Part shown: one piece after another, positions 47,284 through 59,543 of the stretch
How the letters are laid out: every line of letters begins with the position of its first letter
Numbering within the stretch: the first letter of the stretch is position 1
Assembly: GCA_036435485.1 (NCBI GenBank)
Contig: CM071599.1
Coordinates: 205,877,178 to 205,941,177, forward strand
Direction: 5' to 3'
Length of the DNA stretch: 64,000 nucleotides
Source: Saposhnikovia divaricata
Lineage: Eukaryota; Streptophyta; Magnoliopsida; Apiales; Apiaceae
The notes under the pieces: generated by a model
Told to the model about the DNA's origin: nothing
Databases searched by the model: none
What the model saw: only the letters and a program-made list of their open reading frames with translations
Translations under genes and position numbers: made by a program

Positions 47284-47370
47284 AGATTTAGTTGCATGTG
47301 GTTGCATTCAGTTGAATATGGCTCCTGGCGGGGCCTTGCAACCCAAATCCACCAAAATCACCCTACCTTA
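47284..47370 (-). repeat. Inverted single copy of the ~87-bp repeat unit
   Basis: AGTTGCATGTGGTTGCATTC through GGCGGGGCCTTGCAACCCAA and ACCTTAAAAAAAAAAA is the complement of the units at 39128-39459. The tandem array and this copy therefore face each other across 8 kb. Confidence 0.82.
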
Positions 47371-47399
47371 AAAAAAAAAAGGAACGCTGGACAGGGGGA

Positions 47400-48001
47400 A
47401 GGGATGCCCTAATTTCTAGTATTTTTGCAATTTAGAACTTAGTTTAATAAAATTACAAATAGATATTCTTAACAAAAGTAAATGTGCAAAAATTTACTTT
47501 TTCCTATATATTTATCAAAAAAGCCCTTTTTCGTTTTAGTTTCTACTCAAATTCATGGTTATTAAAATCACAGATTTTATAGATTAATTATCCATTTAAT
47601 TGTTATAAGGTGTTATGCTAATTCGAATTTTAAAATTTGATTAATTCTTGCATGTTTTTTTAAAGTAATATATCAAGTTTATTAAATGAAATGTGAGAAG
47701 AACTTACCTAAGATTATAGTATTTTTGGTGTAAGAGGGTGTGGCAATTTTGTAAATTAATAAAATTCTTATAATTACGATAATATTCTCGTGCATTTATA
47801 TGAAAAATTGATTTGACGTCATGTAGTTATCTTAGGTCGACCTCAAGAAAATGAAAACCAATAAATATTATATTATTTTTTAAATTTATCAGATTAATTA
47901 TCCACCATTTCAATTAATTCCTGATTATATTGATGCTCACTTTTTACAACATTGCTCGAATTTAAATACTCCATTAATTAACACAACATCGCGTTAAATT
48001 A
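47400..48001. other. AT-rich spacer
   Basis: No gene or transposon end recognised. Confidence 0.45.
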
Positions 48002-48834
48002 GAAAAAATGCCCAAAATACACTACTTTTGTAGTCCAAGTGCCCGAAATGCCCATATGCGGGAATGTCCGCCTAAATTGACCACGGACTACGCATGCCCA
48101 GCGTGCGTAGTTTTGGATACGCATTTCATACTTGCGTATTAGGTGTCACGCATTTCAGAGATGCGTGATTACGTCATCCCACGTCATTTTCTCAGAAACA
48201 CAACCGGCGTCTCAGGCGACCTCCAATCGCCACTCCCTTTCGTCGCCTCCGTCCATCATATTCCGGCATCCTCCACAACAATTGAGGACATGAAATTGAA
48301 GCCCACACCTCATTCTCCATTCCCCCACTTGATTTGTTGATTTCTGGCCCCGCAGGGACATGTACGACCAAATCGGAAAATGAGATCGGAAAAACGGGTT
48401 AGTTTTGGGGCTTTCCAATCCGTCTAAACAAACGAAAATCTAATGATACATCCTTGTAGAGTAGAAGAAGACGAACAATTCAGTGTATGGTATGGTAGTG
48501 AACAATTGCTGGAAAGGAAGGAACGAAGGCTGGCCGGATTTCTGAAAAAATCGTTCAAGTCGTCTCTCTCTCACTTTCGACGAAGACGATGAACAGTACT
48601 TCTATTACGCATCTGAGAGATGCGTATTCCCGGCTGCGCATCATAGACATGCGTATCTCGAATACGCATGTGGCAGCTGCCTTCCATTTTCTGAACACCA
48701 CGCACGTGAGACATGCGTGTACTGTGTACGCATGTGACACATGCGTGGTCCGTGGGTAAAAAGGGCGAAGATTTCCCCCGGTGTGTATTTTGGACACCTA
48801 AAATTAAATGGTGGGTATTTTGGTTTTTCACCTA
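48002..48834. mobile_element. GC-rich element with dense ACGCAT/ATGCGT motifs, 833 bp
   Basis: Flanked by TTAAATTA on both sides (47994-48001 and 48835-48842), or 9 bp with one mismatch. The ends are imperfect inverted repeats: GAAAAAATGCCCAAAATACA against the complement GTGAAAAACCAAAATACCC. Beside each end are many TACGCAT / ATGCGTA motifs, including the palindrome TACGCATCTGAGAGATGCGT. The middle (48190-48480) is unusually GC-rich for the region and may be a captured gene piece. Mutator-like (Pack-MULE) is my best guess. Confidence 0.6.
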
Positions 48835-48842
48835 TTAAATTA

Positions 48843-49573
48843 TCTATGCATTATAATATTTTATAAACAAAATATGAATAGGATTTAAAATTGCTATTCG
48901 AAATATGACAATTAGACTTTTAGGACAAGTACTCCAAGTGGATTCTGCCATGGGCCTTCCTATGAAATTTGAGATCGAAACCCATTGTCCCAATCTTGGG
49001 TTCTTTATTAATACTATCTTACAACTCGCATGGTTTTTTCTTTAATATTTGTAGTTAAATTAATTTTTTTAATATTTATATATTATTAATTTACGTGATC
49101 AAATTGTTGTTAAAATTTGATGTACAATAGATTTTACACGTTTGGTTTATCATTTGTTTTCTATTTTCATTCTAAAATTTAATTTGGAAGATTTACAAAC
49201 TACGTGAAATTATTTAGTTATTATTCAACATTTATTTTTAAATTAAAACTACATAGGAAAAAGAGAGAGAATAAATTGACGATTTTTTAGGTTGCTAATT
49301 TTATTTGATTTATAAAATCAACTTGTATTTTATTTACATTATCAAAATAACCTTTTTAATATTTGATTATAATTATGCTAACAACATCAAAATATCCTTT
49401 TTAGTATTTGATTATAATTATACTAACAACCAAATATAATTTTAATATTATATCCAACAATTCTTATCTATCTATTTTAAGATAGATAATAAAATTGAAT
49501 ATAATTTACGTATTAATTAAATTTGTGTCCTTATTATATTATACTATATAATTAATATAAGCTCCTAAATTTT
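48843..49573. other. AT-rich spacer with a ~55-bp tandem duplication
   Basis: TATTTGATTATAATTATGCT is repeated in tandem around 49355-49430. No gene. Confidence 0.5.
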
Positions 49574-49815
49574 CTCCCTCTGTGATTCATTTTACAGTTT
49601 TTTTTCACTGGTTGGCACACATTTTAAGTTGTATGTAAAATTTAGTTTCATAACTTATTTTTAAAATTTTCTTTTTTTGAATAATAATTTAAATATTAAA
49701 TTTTATTTAGAAGAAAAAAAATTAAAATAATTTATGGAACTATACTTTAAATTAGTCTTAAAATGCGTGCCAATCAGTGAAAAAAACTGTAAAAAAATGA
49801 GAGGGACGGAGGGAG
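49574..49815. mobile_element. Stowaway MITE, 242 bp
   Basis: Left end CTCCCTCTGTGATTCATTTT, right end AATGAGAGGGACGGAGGGAG followed by TA. The left TA is mutated to TT. Confidence 0.75.
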
Positions 49816-50404
49816 TACTATTTAAGCTCCAATTGAGATTGAAATGACTAATTGTCCGTTATAAAATGAAAGTCAATTAATTTCATCATAAAAAAAATTC
49901 ATTGGTAATTGTGTAATTAAAATGTATGTGTTGTGGGAGGAATTTGTTACAACAAACTAGGAGGCCGTTGCTGGAATAGCGCCAATGAATACGGAATCGT
50001 CTAACTGCCAAGAAAGGCTCACAGCTAGAGATTTATGGCTAGCTGCCCGGAAAGGTTCACAGCTAGGGGTTTCCGAAGAACACGAGAGGTGGTTTCTCGG
50101 AGTATCAGACTGGATTCATGGGAATTAGAGCTCTAGGACCGTACGTTGGCCTGCCAAGAACCCTAATAATGATGTGTCACACAAGAGTATTAGTGCTCTA
50201 TGTTACTCAAGGTGTCGAAGTGTCTAAGAGATCCCGCAAATTGCCTACATACTCCTATTTATAGGAGATCAAGCCCGTATGTAGTTCTTGAAATGAGATA
50301 TTCGGTTGTTTATGAGGAGGCATCCTCTCTCCAGTGGTATAATGACTGTTATTTTTTATATCAATTGTGTATGATGTATATAATATGGTTTCCTAGCTGT
50401 TTTA

Positions 50405-51997
50405 TGATACATGCTAATTTTATGTACATTTTATAGCATGTTATCTCTCATTTATCCTTAGTATCCTTAGTTTGTAATAATTTTATCCTTGATTAGCATG
50501 TTAGTAGCATTTTAATTTGGATTGGTTGCTAAGTTGATTTTTTATGTTTATAGGATAATTTTGGAAGCAAAAGGAGCCTGATTTCACATTTTCAAGAGAC
50601 CGTAGATTAGACCTGGACGAGCAATGAGGAAATAAGAATTGTCACTAAAAAATGGAAAGTGATATATTCTTAAAGAAGGGATCCCGGTTGGAATTAATAT
50701 AATTTTTGTTAAGCGAAAGGAGTCCGGTTCCAGGTCCTCAATTAACCGCAGCTTAGGACTTAAGGACTTATTTATATTAATAAATATTTAATTTATTTAG
50801 AAAATTATATTTATAAATATCTAATAATATTAGATATTTATTTTTATAATTTCTGAATTTAATTAATTTTTTATTAATTAAACATTATAAGTTGTGCGGG
50901 TTAAAAAGCATTTCTACGGAGCCCAGTATATAAACCAACAAAAGTGGCCGGGTTGTTCAAATAAAGAAAGTGGGTTGGTTAGGAAATAGGCTTAAGTAGT
51001 GCAGCTGCTTTGTGCTTTCGGCTACTTTCATTTTTTTTATTTTATTTTATTTTCTTTTGTTTTTGTTTTTGTTTTTTATTTTTTTAATTTTGTGGTGTGC
51101 TAAGTATTTGCTATAAATAGGTTGTACTTCTTAGGTTTGAGGAATCACTCCTGTAAATCATCAATCTCTGCACTGCATAAATTTCAGTTTCTATTTTAGT
51201 AGTTAGTTTAGGTGTAGATAATAAAAGTAGAGAAGAAGAAAATACTTCGAAGGAGAGCTTGGGCAAGGGTTGAAGGGATTCAATTCAGACTTACAGATTT
51301 CTTCAAAGTTGTATCTTTCTTAAATCTATACTTTGTAAATATGGTTTTTATTTTTTATATATGTTTGTGTTATTTATCTAGCATGTGTAACTAATTCTAT
51401 AATTCGAGAATTAGGTAGTATTCATTGGTAATATATAATTGTTTGATTGTGATGCTACTTCTCTACTTTTGCTAATCTATCATTGAGGGCTTAACCCAAT
51501 TAAGGGAGTCATGAACCATTAATTGTATTTCTAGGAATTGTAATGAATTGGGAGAGGATTTATAATTCTAGTACATGATTTGATAGACATAGTGCAATTA
51601 TTGAATCGGGAGATTAATAAGAGGACTATGAAACTTATAATTCTTGGGTCTTAATAATCTAAAATTATATTTCGATTGATCATGGGAGTGACTTTTGAGA
51701 TATAATTATAGACACTATTTTGTATCTTGGGAGAGAACATTATAGAATTTAGAAGGATTGTTTTTAGCAAAGTACGAGAGATACGCATCACATCAACATT
51801 ATTGAACCAATTGAAGAAACCTAGTTCTCGGGTTACTTTCCTCATCACTTAGTTTTAACTGCTTATTTTAGTTAAATTTAGTTAGAAACAATCACCCAGT
51901 TATTCCTCCACACTTCTAGATTATAAGAAATTAAAACCTGAACTTGTATTAACAGTCCTTCCCTGCGAACGAACTTTAAAAAAAAATACTGTCAACA
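50405..51997 (+). repeat. 5' LTR of the LARD-like element
   Basis: 1593 bp. Contains CTATAAATAGG (51111-51121), a good TATA box. Confidence 0.88.
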
Positions 51998-51999
51998 AA

Positions 52000-52018
52000 T
52001 TGGCGCCGCTGCCGGGGA
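52000..52018 (+). promoter_or_regulatory. Primer-binding site of the LARD-like element
   Basis: TTGGCGCCGCTGCCGGGGA, two bases after the LTR end. Confidence 0.85.
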
Positions 52019-53554
52019 AGGCATCAATATTAAGTTTAGGTTAATTATTTCTTATAATTTAGATTTTATTTTGTTAAGTGTAAAAAAAAAAAAAATTACC
52101 TTAAAAATATTAATTTTATAAATTTTCAACATTTATTTCCTATTTTTAGTTAGTTAACTCGAAGCATTCTCCTCTGTTTCTTGTTATTTAACATACCCCA
52201 ACATCCCCTGTTTTGTTTTTCAAAGAAACCCAGTTGTTTTTCTCTCCTTCTTATTCGAAAAACCCCCAAATTCTCAATCCCTCCTCCTCTTTTCTCCTCC
52301 ATTTCCGCTACTCCCCCTTCTCCTCTTCTTCCTTTCCCCGTTCTCTATCCTTCCCTACTTCTCCACAAACACCACCCATTTCTTCTCTTTAGTTTGAACC
52401 ATTGACCACTTCCCCTTTTTTTCGTTTTACCTCGTGTATGAGTCAAGTTTGCGATCGAGTTGCTGTTGTTGTTTAATGTTTCTCTTGCGTGTATAGCCGA
52501 GTTTGTGAACTGGGTTTGACTTATTGTTCTAAGTTCTGAGCTTTCTATGTTTTGTTCGATAAATTGTTGCTGAGTTCCGACTGAGTCAATTGGATGCCAT
52601 TGAGTTCGCGCATTCCGTTCAGCGTTGTTGAGTTCAGCTGTGTTTCGTGCTTTGTTTTTGTTTTTTTTTGCGAATCCTGTTAATGTATAGTTGAGCTCCG
52701 AATTGTCGCCGAGTGGCTTGGTTATTCTCAGCGTTGTTTCAGTGGTTTGTCGAGTACGAATTTCTTGTTTGAGAGTCGAGTAACGTTACTGAGTAATCGC
52801 TGTTATGCCGAGTTCCCGAGTTCTGAGTTTTGAGCAGTGTTCGTGAGTCTAGTTGTCACTAGTTGGTTTTGTGTATGAATTTCTGGTCTGTGCGAGGAGT
52901 AGTCGGGTGTTTCGTGTTTGAGTTGCTGCGATGGTTGATTGCTATCGATTCCTGTTTTGCTCTTTTTCCTCTGAGTTGGTTTTTAATCTAATTCCAAGTG
53001 TTTGTGAGTTTCGTGTTCTTTTAGTTAGTTAGTTTTGAGCTGCAGCGAGTTCGCGTTACTTGTATTTGAGTGTAGTACTGCGTTTTTAAGTTTTGGTTAT
53101 TTAATAGTTTCTAGGCCTTATCAGTTGCCTCCTGTGAAATGTTGTCCATGAATGAGTTCTCACAAAGTACCTGGGCCCAAATAATTTTCTGGGTCATTTG
53201 CCAACCCAACTCCATTAATTTAAGTCCGTATATTGCATTTAAAAAAAAAATTAATTTTAATTCGAATTTACAATTTTTAGATTAATTTAGTTTTTGTTCG
53301 TTTCAATTTTATTTGTGATTTTGTTGGTTGTTAAAAAAAAATAATAATAATAAAAAAAAATACATAAAATAAAAATAATAAAATGTTTTAGAATAAAATC
53401 TAGTTGTTAATTTTTATAATAATTTGGTTTTTGATTATTTTCTGTTTTATTTACGGTTTTGTTGTTTGTTGAAAAATAAAAAAAAAATAAAAAAATAAAA
53501 AAATAAAAATAAAAAGTGAGTAATCTATAGTAAGCTTTTGAGGAAGGAGACTAC

Positions 53555-53704
53555 ATGGAGTACAACTTTGGTTGGAACAACGCTCAGAATTTCTACAACA
53601 GTCAAGAACGATATCAAGACTTCAATCCTTACCCACAATTCAATGCTTATGAGGATTTTAATGCATATCAGGGAGATGGAAGCATGTGGCAAGTGAAAAG
53701 TTGA
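53555..53704 (+). CDS. Short reading frame in the LARD interior, unknown
   Basis: 49 aa (MEYNFGWNNAQNFYNSQERY, then Tyr/Asn/Phe-rich, ending WQVKS). Composition is unlike random AT-rich translation and resembles the Asn/Tyr-rich N-terminal parts of some gypsy gag-related proteins. No domain recognised. It may be a vestige of gag. Confidence 0.35.
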   Translation: MEYNFGWNNAQNFYNSQERYQDFNPYPQFNAYEDFNAYQGDGSMWQVKS

Positions 53705-55500
53705 TGGGGCATTGCAGAAGAATTCAAGGGCTTGAAATTAATTTCAAGGGCTTGAATCATGATTTCTTTGTTGCACACTACCACCTCGACTATGACTCAG
53801 GGGAGTTCTTTCTTTTCTTCCTCGCATATTAGTCCATTGTGTGTTGTTTCTTGTGGACAAGAAACGTGATAAGTTGGGGGGTGTGTTCATTGTGTTGTGT
53901 TATTTATAAAAAAAAAAAAATTAAAAAAATTAAAAATCACAAAAAGAATTCTGGCCTTGTAAAAAGATCACTTGTTGTAATACACCCATGCATGCTATAG
54001 GAATTTTGTGTTATCGATGCTTTTGATTGAGAAATGAGGTGCTTTGTTCTTGTGCACACTCATACTCTAGCAAGTTGAAACTAGTAGACTCATTGAATTT
54101 TGCAAGTGATTAAAAGGACATGAATATGTGCAAGATAATTTGGTTTGCATGCTTTGAGTACAAGTAGGTGCATTAGAGAGACTTTTACCTGGGATTGATT
54201 ATGCTTTGCCGCACCAAGTGAGTTCTGAGCCTATATGCATATCTTTTGCATGATTTTTCGTTTGCTTGAGTGTCCGCATGTTGTTTGCACTGCTAGCACT
54301 TGTTTGAGATCTTTCTTGAAATGCATGACATTATTTGATGATAAGATGATAAAGGCAGTTAGGTATAACCTCATAATTCCCATATTTCCACACCATTTAA
54401 ACATGATCAATTAGTTACCCCATTGAGATTAATCCTATTCTTTCGGTGACACACCACATTATTTGCCTAAACCTTTTTCTTGTATATTAGCCTTAAACAC
54501 TAACTTGATCACTTTTTGTCAAAGGCTAGTTGAGTTTTTGAGGGGGTAATAAGGTGTGTGAGATGTATCTTTTGATCATTACTTTTGGGAAAATATTGGG
54601 TTGAGTTGTTACTTGTTAGTCGAAATTTGTAATAATATAAATGGATCATTGTACTTGTTTATATTTAGCTCTCGAAAAAAAAAAAATAGAAAAAAGAGAA
54701 AAAAATAAATAATGAGAGCATACTTCTTTTTGTGTGATCCTTCTTTGTTCGACTAATCAAGTTATTTGTTGGAAAAGAATTCAAGTATGGGGATGATAGA
54801 TGGGGAGTTGAATGATTTATGTTGTTGGGTACTAGCTTTTGACATTTCACCTTTCTTTGGCTTTACTTGACATACCTTGTCCCTAACCCCATTACAACCC
54901 GTATAAAGACCTTTTGATTATCATCAGTGGTGTATATTGTGTTAAAGTTAGATTGATACCAAATGTCAAGCATGCTTATGATTTTGTTGGAATTGAGTGA
55001 TACACTTACCTTTGTTCTTGAGTGGATATTCTTTTGTGAGTGAAAGGTGAGTTATTACTTGTATTTTGGCATATGAGATCCCAAGTTTTGACTCAAAGAT
55101 GTACTCTTGTGGGCTTAGCATGGTTACCAACTTATCCTTGCATTTGACATGGACTTTCAAACTCATGCATATTCATTGAGTAGATTATGTGAATACTTGC
55201 ACCTTTGACACCAAGACATTGCATTATTCACTTTGATTATTAAGTTGATGTGGCATGAGAGGACTTGTATGTGTGGTGTTGTATTGGCATTCGATCTTTT
55301 ACATGAGCTAGATGGATTTTGTGGGTACATTCACTATAGGCCCTCACGAGACAAAACTCGTCCTACTAGGGCTACCTAGGAGTTTAACGGCTTGTTGCAT
55401 GTGCTCAATGCAATCGTGTCACCTACGAAAGTGGTATTAATAAGTAGTTATTTTATAGTGGTTTACTCGAGGACGAGTAAAGGTCAAGTTGGGGGGTATT

Positions 55501-57047
55501 TGATACATGCTAATTTTATGTACATTTTATAGCATGTTATCTCTCATTTATCCTTAGTTTGTAATAATTTTATCCTTGATTAGCATGTTAGTAGCATTTT
55601 AATTTGGATTGGTTGCTAAGTTGATTTTTTATGTTTATAGGATAATTTTGGAAGCAAAAGGAGCCTGATTTCACATCTTCAAGAGACCGTAGATTAGACC
55701 TGGACGAGCAATGAGGAAATAAGAATTGTCACTAAAAAATGGAAAGTGATATATTCTTAAAGCAGGGATCCCGGTTGGAATTAATATAATTTTTGTTAAG
55801 CGAAAGGAGTCCGGTTCCAGGTCCTCAATTAACCGCAGCTTAGGACTTAAGGACTTATTTATATTAATAAATAATTAATTTATTTAGAAAATTATATTTA
55901 ATTATAATTTCTGGATTTAATTAATTATTTATTAATTAAAGATTATAAGTTGTGCGGGTTAAAAAGCATTTCTACGGAGCCCAGTATATAAACCAACAAA
56001 AGTGGCCGGGTTGTTCAAATAAAGCAAGTGGGTTGGTTAGGAAATAGGCTTAAGTAGTGCAGCTGCTTTGTGCTTTCGGCTACTTTCATTTTTTTTATTT
56101 TCTTTTCTTTTGTTTTTCTTTTGTTTTTATTTTTTTAATTTTGTGGTGTGCTAAGTATTTGCTATAAATAGGTTGTACTTCTTAGGTTTGAGGAATCACT
56201 CCTGTAAATCATCAATCTCTACACTGCATAAATTTCAGTTTCTATTTTAGTAGTTAGTTTAGGTGTAGATAATAAAAGTAGAGAAGAAGAAAATACTTCG
56301 AAGGAGAGCTTGGGCAAGGGTTGAAGGGATTCAATTCAGAATTACAGATTTCTTCAAAGTTGTATCTTTCTTAACTCTATACTTTGTAAATATGGTTTTT
56401 ATTTTTTATATATGTTTGTGTTATTTATCTAGCATGTGTAACTAATTCTATAATTCGAGAATTAGGTAGTATTCATTGGTAATATATAATTGTTTGATTG
56501 TGATGCTACTTCTCTACTTTTGCTAATCTATCATTGAGGGCTTAACCCAATTAAGGGAGTCATGAACCATTAATTGTATTTCTAGGAATTGTAATGAATT
56601 GGGAGAGGATTTATAATTCTAGTACATGATTTGATAGACATAGTGCAATTATTGAATCGGGAGATTAATAAGAGGACTATGAAACTTATAATTCTTGGGT
56701 CTTAATAATCTAGAATTATATTTTGATTGATCATGGGAGTGACTTTTGAGATATAATTATAGACACTATTTTGTATCTTGGGAGAGAACATTATAGAATT
56801 TAGAAGGATTGTTTTTAGCAAAGTACGAGAGATACGCATCACATCAACATTATTGAACCAATTGAAGAAACCTAATTCTCGGGTTACTTTCCTCATCACT
56901 TAGTTTTAACTGCTTATTTTAGTTAAATTTAGTTAGAAACAATCACCCAGTTATTCCTCCACAATTCTAGATTATAAGAAATTAAAACCTGAACTTGTAT
57001 TAACAGTCCTTTCTGCGAACGAACTTTAAAAAAAAATACTGTCAACA
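55501..57047 (+). repeat. 3' LTR of the LARD-like element
   Basis: 1547 bp, near-identical to the 5' LTR, preceded by the polypurine tract at about 55485-55496. Confidence 0.88.
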
Positions 57048-57569
57048 TTTTAGGAGTGTTGGATGCTTACTCCATGTATTTATCATGATTTTATGTGATT
57101 TAATCAAGTATATATAACATATATCCTCTAACAACTGAATATTTATCTGTTTAGAAGTATAAATCGACTATAAAGACGTGTTCCTAAAAATTATGAGGTC
57201 TACCTTATCCAAATCTGCGGCATAATTAGGCTTCCGGTGGAAGCTGGGGGTACCACCCGGTAGCTGACTCCGGTAACCCCTCCGGTAGCCCAATCACGGA
57301 AGCTACTCTGGAAGCCTTACTTGATGGTTGGCATTAGTTATATGTTATCCACAAGGGGCTGCTCTTGGGACCATAGGCCTTATATTCGCTTACTACTCTG
57401 TACGTGGTAACCCTTGGGCTGCCATGGGCCCTTGGAAGCCTGCCAGGTCACTTGTTTAATTAATGTGGGCCTAAATCTGACCCATGAAAGATTTTGGTCA
57501 CAATAGTATGAAAACAAAAGTTGGAGCTTAAGTAGTAAAATGAGAAGCTTATTTATCAATTTCCTAATT

Positions 57570-58525
57570 CTCTCCTTATATATAGTAGGCGTAAAAAAGA
57601 TTTTATCCAAAAATTTGGTAGTCGGCAATACGAAAAAAAAAATAAAGGATGGAAATCATTGAATATTCTACATTATAATATATAAACTAAACAGTTTATT
57701 TATACTAAAATACAAAAAAGTGTACGTTAATGATTTAAACTAAGTATAATCGAGTTTTTTTACATTGAATAAAATTATCAATGTAGGTTTTCTACATTGA
57801 ATATGATTATCAATGTAAAGATTTAAAATTATATTTTTTCTTTATATCTTGAGCGTTTCAATTTGAATAATAATTGTTAAATCATCACTGAATGAAAGAT
57901 AATTTTGTGAGTTTTGCGTCGATTAAAATCATCCAAATCTGATTTATATATATCAAGATAGAGTTCAAATAGCAAATAAAAACTTTTTTATATAAATAAA
58001 AGAATACAAAAATCAATTATTTTACAACCCTTTTAACTTATATCCTTTTTGTATTAATATTGAAATACGAAAGTGTACGTCAATGATTTAAACCAAGTAT
58101 AATCGAGTTTTCTACATTGAATAGGATTATCAATGTAGATTTTCTACATTGAATTAGATTATTAATGTTAAAATTTGTAATTATAATTTCTCTTTCGATA
58201 ATAATTGTTAAATCATCACTGAATTAAAGATGATTTTGTGAGCTTCACGTGGGCTGTAAAATCATCCAAATCTGATTTTTGGATCCTAATAAAAAGTTTG
58301 AATAGTATACATGGACTTTTTTTATATTAATAAAAAGTTCAATTATACTATAATATCTTTTAACTTATATCCTTCTTAGAAATTAATTTTTTTTACATGG
58401 TATAATCTTGATCGTCTAGTATTAAAAATATAGATCTATCGGCTAAGATTATTTTGACAATACTATACAAAATTTTTGTACCAAAATTTTGGATAAAATC
58501 TCTTTTACGTTTATTATATACTCCA
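57570..58525. mobile_element. Inverted-repeat element with an internal tandem duplication
   Basis: The left arm AAGATTTTATCCAAAAATTT (about 57590-57612) is matched by the complement of AAATTTTGGATAAAATCTCT (about 58484-58510). Between them a ~345-bp unit occurs twice: AAGTGTACGT(T/C)AATGATTTAAAC at 57718 and 58069, and CTACATTGAATA repeats. Non-coding. Confidence 0.5.
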
Positions 58526-59543
58526 TTCTTTTTTGAAAAAAAATAAAAAAAATAAATAAGATTATCATTTCTATTTTTATATTTTTAAAAGAATATAATT
58601 GGTCAGCCTTCTTTCCCATTCCGAGTACGAATACCTTAAAGATCGGTCAATTGTCCTATTAACGGGTTTGACTAGATTATATTTGATGTAATATTAATTA
58701 CGTCTTCAAGGTTTATTTTGCCTCCATAAATCTTATTCTTTGAGAAAAATGTAAGGGAATTGAATATTTGAATAATTAATTTAATCTATTGGCCAGTTTG
58801 GCCAGACTTAAAATAAATCTTTTTGAACTTATTTTCGGGTAAAAATTTCATGATAAATTTTTTTGTTACAAGTATTTATGTATGTTTGAGATTCTATAAG
58901 TTGCAAAAAAAAGTTAAATTTTTTGAGGAAAAAGTTAAGAATCTCTAATTTTGTCTTAAAATAATTTGATCTATTTTGAATAAAAGTTTTTCCAAACACC
59001 CCCTATATAACATCATAAAAGAAGATAATCAAAGTAACGGTCCTAAAAAAGTTACTTAAAGTAACGATGATCCTAATGAATGTTAGTCAAGAGTCTGCAA
59101 AAAAAATTGATCAAAGTATCGATTAAAATGTTGATCAAAATAACGGTTCTTAATATTAATTAATTATACTTTATTCTCATGTACTTATAATATTCTTTAT
59201 CATCGATATTTCAGTTTCATTTCTTTTTTCTTTAAAAGTTAGTTTAAGTAACAGTCCTATAAAAGAAGTTAGGCAGAATAACATTCCTAAAAAAGTCGAT
59301 CAAAATTGCAATTTTAGTAAAAATTAGTCAAATTATCGATAAAAAAATTTGGTCAAAATATCAATAAAAAAGTTGGTTGAAGTAACGGTTGCTAATATAT
59401 ACTAATCATAACTTATTCTCACGTAATTATAATTTTTTTTTTTATCAATATTTTCAAGTTCTATATATATTCACAAACATGTAATTGTGATGTGAGATCA
59501 TATTCATATATCAAATTGATATAGTCACATGTATATGATAGAA
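58526..59543 (+). promoter_or_regulatory. Upstream region of the defensin-like gene with a diverged duplication
   Basis: AGTAACGGTCCTAAAAAAGT (59033) and a diverged copy near 59240 head two related ~220-bp blocks, each ending near ACTTATTCTCA(C/T)GTA. No other gene seen. Confidence 0.4.

Larger units (their letters stand above)
50405..57047 (+). mobile_element. Coding-poor gypsy-type LTR retrotransposon (LARD-like), 6.6 kb
   Basis: 5' LTR 50405-51997 and 3' LTR 55501-57047, both TGATACATGC ... TACTGTCAACA, flanked by TTTTA (50400-50404 and 57048-57052). Primer-binding site TTGGCGCCGCTGCCGGGGA (52000-52018) is the type used by Athila/Tat-lineage gypsy elements. A polypurine tract GGTCAAGTTGGGGGG lies just before the 3' LTR. 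The 3.5-kb interior has no retroviral domain, so it is non-autonomous. The LTRs are nearly identical apart from small indels (for example an extra TATCCTTAG at about 50460), so insertion was fairly recent. Confidence 0.88.
49929..57505 (+). repeat. Solo LTR (about 930 bp) split by a nested retrotransposon
   Basis: Ends TGTTGTGGGA and GGTCACAATA (imperfect TG...CA), flanked by GTATG at 49924-49928 and 57506-57510. Its own sequence is 49929-50404 plus 57053-57505. A palindromic TATA-type CTCCTATTTATAGGAG lies near 50253-50268. No second LTR or internal region is present, so it is probably a solo LTR left by recombination. Orientation uncertain. Confidence 0.6.

Noticed and set aside
51651..56899. 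Identical 65-aa minus-strand frames at 51651-51848 and 56702-56899
   Set aside because: They lie at the same position in the two LTRs and have no domain. The duplication only reflects the LTR repeat.
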